A DNA stretch of 64,000 nt from Gaiellasilicea sp963763755 (GCA_963763755.1 CAVXQE010000012.1:922191-986190), one strand, 5' to 3'; positions 43,859 through 51,894 are shown, counted from the stretch's first letter. Numbers and translations are program-made. Notes: generated by a model not told the origin, from the letters alone.

Positions 43859-44761
43859 ATGAGACGTGTCGGACTTGGAGCACTGCTTGCCGCGATCTTC
43901 CTGGCTGTTCCAGGCGCGGCCTTTGCGGGCAAGGTGTTCATCCCGAACAACTCGCCGCCCGTCCCACACCAGGTGGCCGTCTTTCGCGCTCTCAACGGAG
44001 AGACAAACGACCTCAACGTCACCGGAGGCAACGGCTTTGTGTTCCTCGACTCGCTGGCGCTCCTGACAGCCGGGGCCGGATGCGTGTTGCAGCCGAACGC
44101 GAGCGGCACCTGCGAGCCGGGGACAACGGTCGTCGAGGCTCACCTGAAAGACGAAGACGATGTCGCGCACGTGTTGATCTCGGGAACCGCGCTCGTCTGG
44201 GCCGGCTCCGGCGACGACACTGTGGTCGCCGACTCGTTCACCGGCGCCACGTTCGTCTACGGCGAAGGCGGCGACGACGACATCGCGGCCAACGGCGAGG
44301 GCGGACAATTCGCCGACGGAGGTTCCGGCGACGACATCGTCCACGCAGGCGGGAACGCCGGCAATGCGACCGGGCTCGGCGGTTCCGGCACCGACATCAT
44401 CCGCTACCAAACCGTCCTCGGCGGACATGCCACACTCGACGGCGGCAAGGGCGACGACACGATCGTCAGCCAGCCGGCCGGCGGCACCGCGACGGGCGGC
44501 GCCGGTGACGACATCATCGCGATCAGCGGCCTTGTCCCTCAGTTCCCCGGCGGGGGCTTCACCGTCAGCGGCGGCGACGGCGACGACACGATCATCGGCA
44601 ATGCGTTTGCCGACGCCATCGACGGCGGCGCAGGACGGGATTACATCGACGTCCTCAACGGCGGCGCGGACACCGTGGATTGTGGCTCCGGCTCAGATGT
44701 CGTCCGTTTCGATGCAACCGATACGGTCGCCGCGAACTGCGAGATCCTGCTCGGTCCATAG
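43859..44761 (+). CDS. Secreted RTX-like calcium-binding repeat protein
   Basis: 300 aa, ATG start; signal peptide ends at GAAFAGKV. From about residue 115 it carries nonapeptide-type repeats (GSGDDTVVADS, GEGGDDDIAANG, GSGDDIVHAGG, GGKGDDTIVSQ, GAGDDIIAIS, GGDGDDTIIGN, GGAGRDYIDVLNGGADTVDCGSGSDVV), the beta-roll fold that binds Ca2+. No enzymatic domain is attached. A hairpin follows its stop codon. Confidence 0.85.
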   Translation: MRRVGLGALLAAIFLAVPGAAFAGKVFIPNNSPPVPHQVAVFRALNGETNDLNVTGGNGFVFLDSLALLTAGAGCVLQPNASGTCEPGTTVVEAHLKDEDDVAHVLISGTALVWAGSGDDTVVADSFTGATFVYGEGGDDDIAANGEGGQFADGGSGDDIVHAGGNAGNATGLGGSGTDIIRYQTVLGGHATLDGGKGDDTIVSQPAGGTATGGAGDDIIAISGLVPQFPGGGFTVSGGDGDDTIIGNAFADAIDGGAGRDYIDVLNGGADTVDCGSGSDVVRFDATDTVAANCEILLGP

Positions 44762-44767
44762 CCCCGG

Positions 44768-44795
44768 CCACTTCTCGACGCGTTCGAGAATGTGG
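44768..44795 (+). terminator. Hairpin terminator after the RTX-like gene
   Basis: CCAC-TTCTCGA (44768-44778) pairs with TCGAGAA-(T)-GTGG (44784-44795): an 11-bp stem with one bulged T and a five-base loop, starting seven bases after the stop codon. Confidence 0.6.
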
Positions 44796-44880
44796 TGAAC
44801 ACGTAAGTCTTAGGGACTGACTGCGTAAAGCCTCCGGTCTGAGCGGTCAGCTCGCCGCGGCAGGCGGTACATGGTAAGCG

Positions 44881-44899
44881 GCCACAGCGAAGGTGGCCG
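44881..44899 (-). terminator. Possible terminator of the tRNA-Sec gene
   Basis: GGCCAC (44881-44886) and GTGGCC (44894-44899) form a six-bp stem with a seven-base loop, 30 bases beyond the tRNA 3' end on the minus strand. There is no T-run. Confidence 0.35.
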
Positions 44900-44928
44900 T
44901 TCCCGCGGTTCTGGGGAAACCATTCAAC

Positions 44929-45021
44929 GGAGCGGCCCCGGAGTCGAACCGAGCAAGCCGTGGATTGCACGACCGGGCCGATTTTGAAGACCGGCTGGGC
45001 CACCGGGCCCGTGCCGCTCCG
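44929..45021 (-). tRNA. selC: Selenocysteine tRNA, anticodon UCA
   Basis: 93 bases including the discriminator G. It has the hallmarks of tRNA-Sec. The acceptor stem is eight bp (GGAGCGGC with GCCGCTCC). The D-arm is tight (GGGCC, loop CGGT, GGCCC). The anticodon stem CCGGT/ATCGG carries the loop CT-TCA-AA. The variable arm is long (GTCGTG paired with CACGGC), and the T-arm loop is TTCGACT. CCA is not encoded. Its presence with selA, selB and a UGA-interrupted redox gene nearby shows that UGA can be read as selenocysteine here; selD is outside the window. Confidence 0.95.
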
Positions 45022-45084
45022 CCGCGGAGCCTAGCCACAGGTGTAAGCGTCCTGTGAAAACCACTCAACTCGCGTTAGTTCGGT

Positions 45085-45113
45085 GCTACGACCGGAGAGA
45101 ACCGGTCGGAAGC
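45085..45113 (+). promoter_or_regulatory. 5'-leader hairpin of the secreted protein gene at 45137
   Basis: GCT-A-CGACCGG pairs with CCGGTCG-GA-AGC around the loop AGAGAA: ten bp with a small internal loop. It lies just before the ribosome site GAGGAAGGG. It may protect the transcript's 5' end or regulate initiation; no known riboswitch is recognised. Confidence 0.4.
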
Positions 45114-45136
45114 ACCCATCCGAGGAAGGGAAGAAC

Positions 45137-45937
45137 ATGCGACACAACATGAAGACACTTGGGCTGGCCGCTGTGGGCGCCCTGCTCCTGCTCGCCGCGA
45201 TCGCCGGCTTGTCGGAGACGGGCGGCGCCGCGTCACTGGCCCCGCCGGCGAACCAGTCGCCACCGACGATCTCGGGCACGGCCGAGGAAGGCCAGACCCT
45301 GACTGCCAACAACGGCACGTGGACCGGGACGCCGACCTCGTTCACGTACGACTGGCGGCGCTGCGACAGCAACGGCGGCAGCTGCTCCAACATCGGCGGC
45401 GCGACCGAGAAGACGTATGTGCTGAAGAAGAACGACGTCGACAACACGCTGCGGGTGCGCGTGACCGCTCGTAACGCCGACGGCGCTACCGGCTTCACGA
45501 CCGTCCCGACCGCGGTCGTGCGGGCCGCTCCAGCGCCGCCGAGCGGGTGCGACGGGGCCGCGCCGATCCCGATCGCGAGCGTCTCGCTCCCGAACCGGCT
45601 CCTGATCGACGGCCAGTCGATCAGCCCGACCGTCGTCGGCAAGTCGACGCCGACGATCACCGTCCGCTTCCGGGTGACCTGCAAGGGCAAGCCCGTGCAG
45701 GGCGCCATCGTCTACGGCGAGGCCGTCCCGTTCAACCAGTTCACGGCGCCTGCCGAGCAGCCCACCGGCGCCGACGGGTGGGCGACGCTGACGATGAACA
45801 AGGCGGCCGGCTTCCCCGCTGCCCGCCAGCAGGCGCTGCTGGTCATCTTCGGCCGCGCCCGCAAGCAGGGTGAGGACCTCCTCGGCGGCGTCTCGACACG
45901 CCGCCTGGTCTCCTTCCCGGTCGACCTCTCGAAGTAG
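45137..45937 (+). CDS. Secreted protein with Ig-like domains
   Basis: 266 aa from the ATG at 45137 with GAGGAAGGG upstream. An N-terminal signal peptide or anchor (MKTLGLAAVGALLLLAAIAGLSETGGA) is followed by an Ig-like repeat common in actinobacterial surface proteins (PPTISGTAEEGQTLTANNGTWTGTPTSFTYDWRRCD, TYVLKKNDVDNTLRVRVTARNADGATG). The second domain (PIPIASVSLPNRLLIDGQSISPTVVGKS) is also beta-rich. Likely extracellular and structural. A very strong hairpin follows. Confidence 0.75.
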   Translation: MRHNMKTLGLAAVGALLLLAAIAGLSETGGAASLAPPANQSPPTISGTAEEGQTLTANNGTWTGTPTSFTYDWRRCDSNGGSCSNIGGATEKTYVLKKNDVDNTLRVRVTARNADGATGFTTVPTAVVRAAPAPPSGCDGAAPIPIASVSLPNRLLIDGQSISPTVVGKSTPTITVRFRVTCKGKPVQGAIVYGEAVPFNQFTAPAEQPTGADGWATLTMNKAAGFPAARQQALLVIFGRARKQGEDLLGGVSTRRLVSFPVDLSK

Positions 45938-45945
45938 GCACCACT

Positions 45946-45987
45946 GCACACGGGCCTGGCGGTTCACTCACCGCCGGGCCCGTGTGC
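45946..45987 (+). terminator. Very strong hairpin between the secreted protein gene and the selenoprotein gene
   Basis: A 17-bp stem (45946-45962 with 45971-45987) has one T-G wobble and an eight-base loop TTCACTCA. It starts eight bases after the upstream stop codon and ends just before the GAGGA ribosome site of the selenoprotein gene. It is a terminator for the upstream gene and could also act as an attenuator for the selenoprotein operon, because no other leader space exists. Confidence 0.75.
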
Positions 45988-45999
45988 GAGGATCGGCGC

Positions 46000-46548
46000 A
46001 TGCCGCACCTGCGCCTGACAGAGGTCGACGAAGCGACCGGGCTGCTGAAAGAGGAGTACGACGCCGCAGTCGGGCGCGCCGGCAAGGTCTTCAACATCGT
46101 CAAGTCGATGAGCCTCCGGCCCCGTGTCCTGAAGAGCTCGATGGATCTCTACAAGGAGATCATGTTCGGGCCGTGCGGGCTCTCACGGCAGGAGCGCGAG
46201 CTGCTCGCCACCGTTGTCTCGCGCCACAACGACTGTCACTACTGAATACGCGCGCATGCAGACGACCTCCGTGCCGAGGGCGCAGACGAAGAGCTGGCGG
46301 CGCACGCCATGCACGACTATCGACAGGCCGAGCTGGCGGCGCCGGTGCGGGCGCTCTGCGACTACGCGGTGAAGCTGACGCGCGATCCGGCTTCTGTGGG
46401 CGCGGCGGATGCGGACGAGCTCCGCGCGCACGGCTGGGACGACGCCGCGATCCACGACGCGATCCAGGTGATCGCATACTTCAACTACATCAACCGCATC
46501 GCCGAAGGCGTCGGGACCGCGCCGGAACCCGAATGGGAAGGGAGCTGA
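46000..46548 (+). CDS. AhpD-like peroxidase-related selenoprotein (UGA-encoded Sec82)
   Basis: 182 aa when the in-frame TGA at 46243-46245 is read as selenocysteine. Residues 1-81 start MPHLRLTEVDEATGLLKEEYDAAVGRAGKVFNIVKSMSLRP and match the alkylhydroperoxidase/carboxymuconolactone-decarboxylase fold. The active-site motif is E67-x11-C79-H-Y-U82-x3-H86, where homologues have C-x2-C. The 100 residues after the TGA stay in frame and homologous (AHADDLRAEGADEELAAHAMHDYRQAELAAPVRALCDYAVKL). The ATG at 46000 has GAGGA seven bases upstream; a GTG at 45982 lies inside the hairpin arm and is rejected. Redox function is a family inference. It is followed by a cupin gene one base later and lies between selC and selBA. 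Confidence 0.9.
46263..46282 (+). promoter_or_regulatory. Bacterial SECIS-like hairpin downstream of the Sec codon
   Basis: CCTC (46266-46269) pairs with GAGG (46276-46279) around the six-base loop CGTGCC. The stem extends past one A-G mismatch to CG/CG. The loop begins 25 bases after the UGA and has G as its second base. This agrees with my recollection of the bacterial SECIS consensus (short upper stem, G in the first two loop positions, spacing about 16-37). It would recruit SelB. Confidence 0.6.
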
Positions 46549-46549
46549 G

Positions 46550-46909
46550 ATGGCGGGCTTCACGATCGTGCACATCGACGACTTCGAGCGGCCGTTCCCC
46601 AAATGGGCGCTCGCCCGCAAGTCGCTCGGACTGCAGTCCTTCGGGATGAACGTCGTCGAGCTGCCTCCGGGCGAGACGATCCCCGAGCACACCGAGGTCG
46701 AGAGCGACCAGGAAGAGGTCTTCATCGTGCTGTCGGGCGACGCGACCATGGTCATCGACGGCGTCGACCACCCGGCGCCGGCCGGCACATTCGCGCGGCT
46801 CGACCCCGAGCCGAGGCGGACGGTCGTGAACCGGAGCGACGCCGACGCGACCGTGCTGATCGTCTCCGCTCCGCGAACGAGCGGGTACACCCCGCTGGAG
46901 TGGGCCTAG
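46550..46909 (+). CDS. Cupin-domain protein
   Basis: 119 aa; ATG one base after the selenoprotein stop. Double-stranded beta-helix with cupin motif 1 (IPEHTEVESDQEEVFIVLSGDATMVIDG) and motif 2 (PAPAGTFARLDPEPRRTVVNRSD). Possible metal ligands are His, Glu and Glu in motif 1; the motif-2 His is replaced, so the metal site may be incomplete. Middle gene of the selenoprotein-cupin-nitrilase operon. Confidence 0.85.
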   Translation: MAGFTIVHIDDFERPFPKWALARKSLGLQSFGMNVVELPPGETIPEHTEVESDQEEVFIVLSGDATMVIDGVDHPAPAGTFARLDPEPRRTVVNRSDADATVLIVSAPRTSGYTPLEWA

Positions 46910-46912
46910 ACA

Positions 46913-47827
46913 ATGCGCGCTCCGGTGACAGCAGCGTGTGTCCAGGTCGAGCCTGCGATCTTCGACCGGGCGCGCACGATCGACCGCGTCGCCGAGCGCA
47001 CCGCGGAGGCAGCGGGCGCCGGCGCCGGGCTCGTCGTCTTCCCCGAGACGTTCATCCCCGCTTACCCGTCCTCCGTCTGGGCGAAGGCGCTCGCCGGCTG
47101 GGGCGAGCCGGGAGCGAAGGAGGCGTTCGCATTGCTCCACCGCGAGTCGCTCGAGCTTCCAGGACCGGACGCCGACCGGCTCGCCGGGATCGCCCGGGAG
47201 CACGGCGTGTGGCTCGTGATCGGCGTCAACGAGGTCGACCCGGCGCGGCCCGGGACGCTCTACAACTCGCTTCTCTACTACTCGCCTGCGGGCGAGCTGG
47301 CACTCCATCACCGCAAGCTCGTGCCGACGAATCACGAGCGACTGGTCTGGGGACCGGGCGACGGTCGCGGCCTTCGCGCGATCGAGACGCCGATCGGCCG
47401 GCTCGGCGGCCTGATCTGCTGGGAGAACTACATGCCGCTGGCGCGGTTCTCGCTCTACGAGTCGGGCATCGAGATCTACATCGCCTCCACCGCGGACGAC
47501 GGCGACTCGTGGCAGGCAACGTTGCGGCACATCGCGCTCGAGTCCCGCTCGTTCGTGATCGCGCCCTGCCACTTCCAGCGTGCGGCCTCGTACCCCGACG
47601 ACTTCCCGCTCGCCTCGTTTCTCGAGGGCAAGGACATCCTCGGGCGGGGCGGCTCAGCGATCGTCGGTCCGGACGGCAGCTACCTCGCCGGGCCGCTCTA
47701 CGACGAGGAGGGGATCCTCTACGCCGAGCTGGTTCCGGACCTGCTGCTCCAGTCACGCCAGCGCTTCGACCCGGCCGGCCATTACCACCGTCCGGACGTG
47801 CTCAGCCTGAACGTCACGCCCTTGTAA
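46913..47827 (+). CDS. Nitrilase-family carbon-nitrogen hydrolase
   Basis: 304 aa, ATG three bases after the cupin stop. The nitrilase triad is complete: Glu45 (VVFPETFIPAYP), Lys135 (HHRKLVPTNHERLVWGPGDG) and Cys169 (GGLICWENYMPLAR). The sequence around the cysteine and the G-D-G loop favours true nitrilase/cyanide-hydratase branches over amidases, which remains an inference. Third gene of the selenoprotein operon. It may act on a nitrile or amide whose further handling involves the cupin and the redox protein. Confidence 0.92.
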   Translation: MRAPVTAACVQVEPAIFDRARTIDRVAERTAEAAGAGAGLVVFPETFIPAYPSSVWAKALAGWGEPGAKEAFALLHRESLELPGPDADRLAGIAREHGVWLVIGVNEVDPARPGTLYNSLLYYSPAGELALHHRKLVPTNHERLVWGPGDGRGLRAIETPIGRLGGLICWENYMPLARFSLYESGIEIYIASTADDGDSWQATLRHIALESRSFVIAPCHFQRAASYPDDFPLASFLEGKDILGRGGSAIVGPDGSYLAGPLYDEEGILYAELVPDLLLQSRQRFDPAGHYHRPDVLSLNVTPL

Positions 47828-47896
47828 CGCCTGCAGCGAGCGGAGTATCCTGCCGGGGACCGGACAGTTGAGCTGCGGCGTTACGAGGGGGATTCG

Positions 47897-48967
47897 ATGC
47901 CCGAAGCGATCGCGCACGACGGAATGGTGGCCACGAACGGGAACGGCGACGGCCGCGTGTCCTTCTCAGAGCTCGTTCGGGCTCACCATCTGTGCGCGGA
48001 TTCACCCCCCGGCGAGGCTGTCCGGCAGCGGTTCGTGCAGCTGCGAGAGAGCTTCGAGGCCGCTACCGGCGAGATCGTCGACGCCTACTGGTGTCGAGAC
48101 CAGCCCGCCGCGGTCGCGCTGACGCGCCGCGAGTCGCTCCACCGTGGCCGCCTCATGCGCCGCCGCAGGAAGCTCGAGTACCGGCTGCACCGCGTCTCGG
48201 ACTGGGTCACCGGCGAAACGCACGAGATCGCCGACCTCCTCCACGACTGCGACATCCTCGCGATCAAGGCTGCCCACGGCCTCGAGGGCGTGCCGCGCGC
48301 GGTCGTGATGCAGTGGCTCATGCTCGTCGAGTCGCACCTGCTCGGCTTCATCGATCGTCATCGCGACGCGCCACCTTCACCGCGGAAGGTGGCACGCTTC
48401 GCCGCCAGCGAGCGCGCCGAGCTGCGCCGGATCGAGGAGTACACATTTCGGTCGGGCGAGAAGCGAGCAAAGCTGTACTACGTCGAGGGGATGCTCGGGC
48501 TCGGCGTCGCGATGCTCGTGGTCCTCTCGCTCGCGACGGCCGGCGTCCTCGCACTCTTCGGGGCCCTCGATCTCGACTCGAGTGCCAACCAGGAGTTCTA
48601 CGCGTCGGCCGCGGCAGGCGGACTCGGCGCGGTGATCAGCGTCCTGATGCGGATGAGCCGTCCCGGCAGCTTCGCGATCGACCATGAGCTCTCGCGCTGG
48701 GAGGTGACGCTCTTCGGCGCCTACCGGCCGCTGATCGGCTCCGTCTCGGGGATCATCGTCTACTTCCTCTTCCAGACAACGCTCATCCCGTTCGAGCAAA
48801 GCGAGCTGACGCTCCCGTTCTTCGTCGTCGTCTCGTTCCTCGCCGGCTTCAGCGAGCGCTGGACGACGATGATGCTCTCCGGCGCGATGCGCACCGTCGC
48901 CGACCACGAGCCGGATCCGGAGCCGGAGCCCGAGCCGAGGCGGGAGGAAAAGGACGACCCGGCCTAG
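47897..48967 (+). CDS. Hypothetical membrane protein next to selB
   Basis: 356 aa, ATG with GAGGGGG upstream. About 200 soluble N-terminal residues, largely helical and rich in Arg and His (RRESLHRGRLMRRRRKLEYRLHRVSDWV), precede four membrane helices (LGLGVAMLVVLSLATAGVLALFGAL, YASAAAGGLGAVISVLMRM, LIGSVSGIIVYFLFQTTLIPF, LTLPFFVVVSFLAGFSERW) and an acidic tail. No family recognised. Convergent with selB, 14 bases apart. Confidence 0.7.
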   Translation: MPEAIAHDGMVATNGNGDGRVSFSELVRAHHLCADSPPGEAVRQRFVQLRESFEAATGEIVDAYWCRDQPAAVALTRRESLHRGRLMRRRRKLEYRLHRVSDWVTGETHEIADLLHDCDILAIKAAHGLEGVPRAVVMQWLMLVESHLLGFIDRHRDAPPSPRKVARFAASERAELRRIEEYTFRSGEKRAKLYYVEGMLGLGVAMLVVLSLATAGVLALFGALDLDSSANQEFYASAAAGGLGAVISVLMRMSRPGSFAIDHELSRWEVTLFGAYRPLIGSVSGIIVYFLFQTTLIPFEQSELTLPFFVVVSFLAGFSERWTTMMLSGAMRTVADHEPDPEPEPEPRREEKDDPA

Positions 48968-48981
48968 GCAGTCGCCGGCGG

Positions 48982-50602
48982 TCAGCGGCGGCGAAGCACC
49001 CGCTCGTCTCCGACCCGTCGCGTGACGCCGTCCGCGTCGAGGCGCTCCAGCAGGAGCTGCGCGTCGCGGCGGCCGCAGCCGGCGAGATCGCGGAAGCGGG
49101 CGAGGGTGATCCTGCCGGCGCTCTCGCACTCCTCGACCACGAGCGACCGGGCGCGTTCGTAGGCCGCCGCCGAGACGGCATAGCCGCCGCCGAGGCGGAT
49201 CAGCCGCCCTTCCCGCTCTAGGAAGCGGGCCAGCTCTGCGTCCGCGACCTTCACAGGCGCCGGCGCCGCCTCGTGGAGCTCGGCCTCGAGCGCGGCGGCC
49301 TCGGCTTCCCGCTCCCCGAGACTCGCGCGCTCGCCACGCCGGTAGAGCTTGGAGCCCTTCCGCTCGAATGGAAGGCGCGACAGGACGTCCGCTGTCCAGG
49401 GCGCGACGGGCGCGTTCACGCCCGGATCCAGCGGGTCGGCCGCTTCGATCCCCCGTTCGAGCTCGGCACGCAACTCCTCGAGCCAGGCCTCCGAGAACTG
49501 CCACCGCACCGTCGACGAGCACGGGCGCGTGCACGGTCTTCTCGCCGCGAGCAGCCCGCTCGAAGAGCGCCGCGTCGGCGTGCCGGCGAGGAGCAGGGTC
49601 GATCACCGTTCCGCCACCGACGGTCGTCTCGCCACGGAGGACGACACGGTCGCCGCGGGCTGCGACGACGGGCGCTGCGAGCCTGAGCTGCGCAAAGCGC
49701 TCCCCCGCCCGCACGACCCGGGCCGGTACTGCCGCGGTGCCGTGGTGAACGTGGAGGCGCGCTCCATCCGCGATCGGCACGAGCTCCTCGAGCGCGACAT
49801 CGAGCCGGTAGCTCGTCGCGAATGCTCCGGGCGCCAGCAGCGCGTCGCCCCGTTGCACCTCGTGCCGCTCGACGCCCGGAAGCGAGACCGCCACTCGCTG
49901 GCCCGGCTCGGCCCGCTCGACCGGACGGTCGTGCACCTGGACGCTGCGCACGCGAACGTCGCGTCCGCCCGGCTCGGCACGGAGCACGTCACCGACGCCG
50001 ATCGATCCCGACCAGAGAGTCCCCGTCGCGACCGTCCCGATCCCGCGCAGCGAGAACACGCGGTCGACGTAGAGGCGGGCTTCGTCGTCCACTTTGTGTT
50101 TCTGAAACACAAGGTCTGCGCAGCGCGCGAGCGCGGTCGTGAGCTCGGGGAGCCCGGCGCCGGTCTTCGCGCTCACTACGACCACCTCGGCTCCCGGGAC
50201 GAGCTCCCGCGCCTCCTCCACGGCGAGCTCGAGCGTTTCGGCGTCGACCGCATCCGCCTTCGTGATCGCGACGACGCCGTGCTCGATCCCGAGCAGCGAG
50301 AGGATCGCGAGATGCTCGTGGGTCTGCGGCCGCGCCCCCTCGGCGGCGTCGACGACGAGAAGGAAGAGGTCGATCCCCGTAGCCCCGGCGACCATGTTCC
50401 GCACGAAGCGCTCGTGTCCCGGGACGTCGATCAACGACAGGCGGCGGCCGTCCGGAAGGTCGAGCGGCGCGTAGCCGAGATCGATCGAGATCCCGCGCGC
50501 GCGCTCCTCCGGCAATCGATCGGTGTCCTTCCCGGTCAGAGCCCGGACGAGCCACGTCTTGCCGTGGTCGATGTGGCCGGCCGTGCCGACCGTCAGCGAC
50601 AT
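48982..50602 (-). CDS. selB: Selenocysteine-specific elongation factor SelB, one frameshift
   Basis: About 540 aa over two frames. The first part (50602 to about 49507) is the EF-Tu-like GTPase: GHIDHGKT (residues 9-16), LPEERARGISIDLGYA, DVPGHERF, ITKAD, and domains II-III. One extra base near 49507 moves the frame to RWQFSEAWLEELRAELERGI. It continues through winged-helix domains to the terminal RDLAGCGRRDAQLLLERLDADGVTRRVGDERVLRRR, the SECIS-binding part. It carries Sec-tRNA to UGA codons. Its start overlaps the selA end by ten bases. Because nearby genes show similar indels, a sequence error is likelier than a true break. Confidence 0.88.
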
Positions 50603-51861
50603 GCGTGGACCGCCGCCACGACCTCGTCGGCTTCGGCGTCGGTGAGGGTGCGGCAGTCGAGCAGCGTCTGACCGTCGCGAACGACGGCGATCACGGGCGG
50701 CTCGTGCCCGCGGAGAGCGGCTGCGAGCTCCTCCTCGACCGCGCAGGCGTAGCTCGGGAGCTCGGCGAGCGGGAGCGCGCCGCCCCCCACCCGCGCGACT
50801 GTCTCCTCGACCGCACCGCCTGTCGCCGCCGCGAGCCGGTCGGCGCGGGCCTGGACCGCCTCGATCGGCTCGCGCAGCATGCGCAGCACCGGGATCTTCT
50901 CCGGCCGGTCGAGATAGAGCGCGAGAGTCCCCTCGAGCGCTGCGAGCGTGAGCTTGTCCGAGCGCAAGGCCCGGTGAAGGGGATGGCGGCGAAGGCGTTC
51001 GACCAGGTCGGCGCGGCCGGCGACGATTCCGGCCTGCGGCCCGCCGAGCAGCTTGTCGCCCGAGAAGCAGACGAGGTCCGCCCCTGCTGCCAGCGCGACA
51101 GTGGGAGTGGGCTCACCCTCCACCTCGACGAGCGCACCCGAGCCGAGATCGTCCACGAGCGGCAGCTCGTGGCGGCGCGCCACCGCCGCAAGTTCCTCGA
51201 GCCGCGGCTGCTCGGTGAACCCGACGACGCGGAAGTTCGACTGGTGCACGCGCAGCAGCAGCGCGGTGTCCGGCCCGATCGCCCGCTCGTAGTCGGCGGC
51301 TCGGGTGCGGTTGGTCGTCCCCACCTCGACGAGGCTGGCCCCCGAGCGAGCGAGTACGTCCGGGATTCGGAACCCGTCGCCGATCTCGATCAGCTCGCCC
51401 CGCGAGACGACGACCTCGCGACCCTCGGCGAGAGCGGCGAGCGCGAGCAACATCGCAGCCGCGTTGTTGTTGACGACGATCGCCGCCTCGGCTCCGGTCA
51501 ATCGCCTCAGCAGCGGCGCAAGGTGATCCTGGCGCGAGCCGCGCGAGCCGGTCGAGAGGTCGTACTCCAGGTTCGAGTAGCCGGCCGCCTCGCGTACCCG
51601 CTCGAGCGCGGCCTCGGCGAGCGGCGCCCGGCCGAGGTTCGTGTGCACGAGGACACCGGTGGCATTGATGACGCGGCGGAGTGTGGGCCTCCGCGCCGCC
51701 GCGAGCGCCTCCGCCAGCCGCTCCTGCAGGTTCCCGGGGTCCGCCCCGGCCCTGATCTCCTCGCGGGCCTGGTCGAGCACGGCCCGCGCCGTCGGAACCG
51801 CGAGCGGATCGTCCACGTCACGGACCAGTTCGTCGACCGATGGCAGGTCGCGTAGCTGCAC
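50593..51861 (-). CDS. selA: L-seryl-tRNA(Sec) selenium transferase SelA
   Basis: 422 aa from the GTG at 51861 (MQLRDLPSVDELVRDVDD). PLP enzyme converting Ser-tRNA-Sec to Sec-tRNA-Sec with selenophosphate. Landmarks are RRVINATGVLVHTNLGRAPLA, NNNAAAMLLAL, SRGELIEIGDGFRIP and the PLP-lysine in CFSGDKLLGGPQAG. Full length for the family. Overlaps selB, forming a selAB unit; selC and the selenoprotein are within 7 kb. Confidence 0.95.
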   Translation of the reverse strand: MQLRDLPSVDELVRDVDDPLAVPTARAVLDQAREEIRAGADPGNLQERLAEALAAARRPTLRRVINATGVLVHTNLGRAPLAEAALERVREAAGYSNLEYDLSTGSRGSRQDHLAPLLRRLTGAEAAIVVNNNAAAMLLALAALAEGREVVVSRGELIEIGDGFRIPDVLARSGASLVEVGTTNRTRAADYERAIGPDTALLLRVHQSNFRVVGFTEQPRLEELAAVARRHELPLVDDLGSGALVEVEGEPTPTVALAAGADLVCFSGDKLLGGPQAGIVAGRADLVERLRRHPLHRALRSDKLTLAALEGTLALYLDRPEKIPVLRMLREPIEAVQARADRLAAATGGAVEETVARVGGGALPLAELPSYACAVEEELAAALRGHEPPVIAVVRDGQTLLDCRTLTDAEADEVVAAVHACR

Positions 51862-51894
51862 GAAAATGAGTGTAGAGCCGCCGGAGCGGCTACT

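Noticed and set aside
44400..44640. Short tandem repeats in the RTX-like gene as a mobile or CRISPR element
   Set aside because: They encode regular Gly-Asp calcium-binding nonapeptides in one open frame.
45982..46002. GTG at 45982 as the selenoprotein start
   Set aside because: It lies inside the right arm of the 17-bp hairpin with no ribosome site, whereas the ATG at 46000 has GAGGA at proper spacing.
49490..49520. Programmed frameshifting in selB
   Set aside because: No clear slippery heptamer or downstream stimulator is visible, and identical one-base events occur in unrelated genes of the window.
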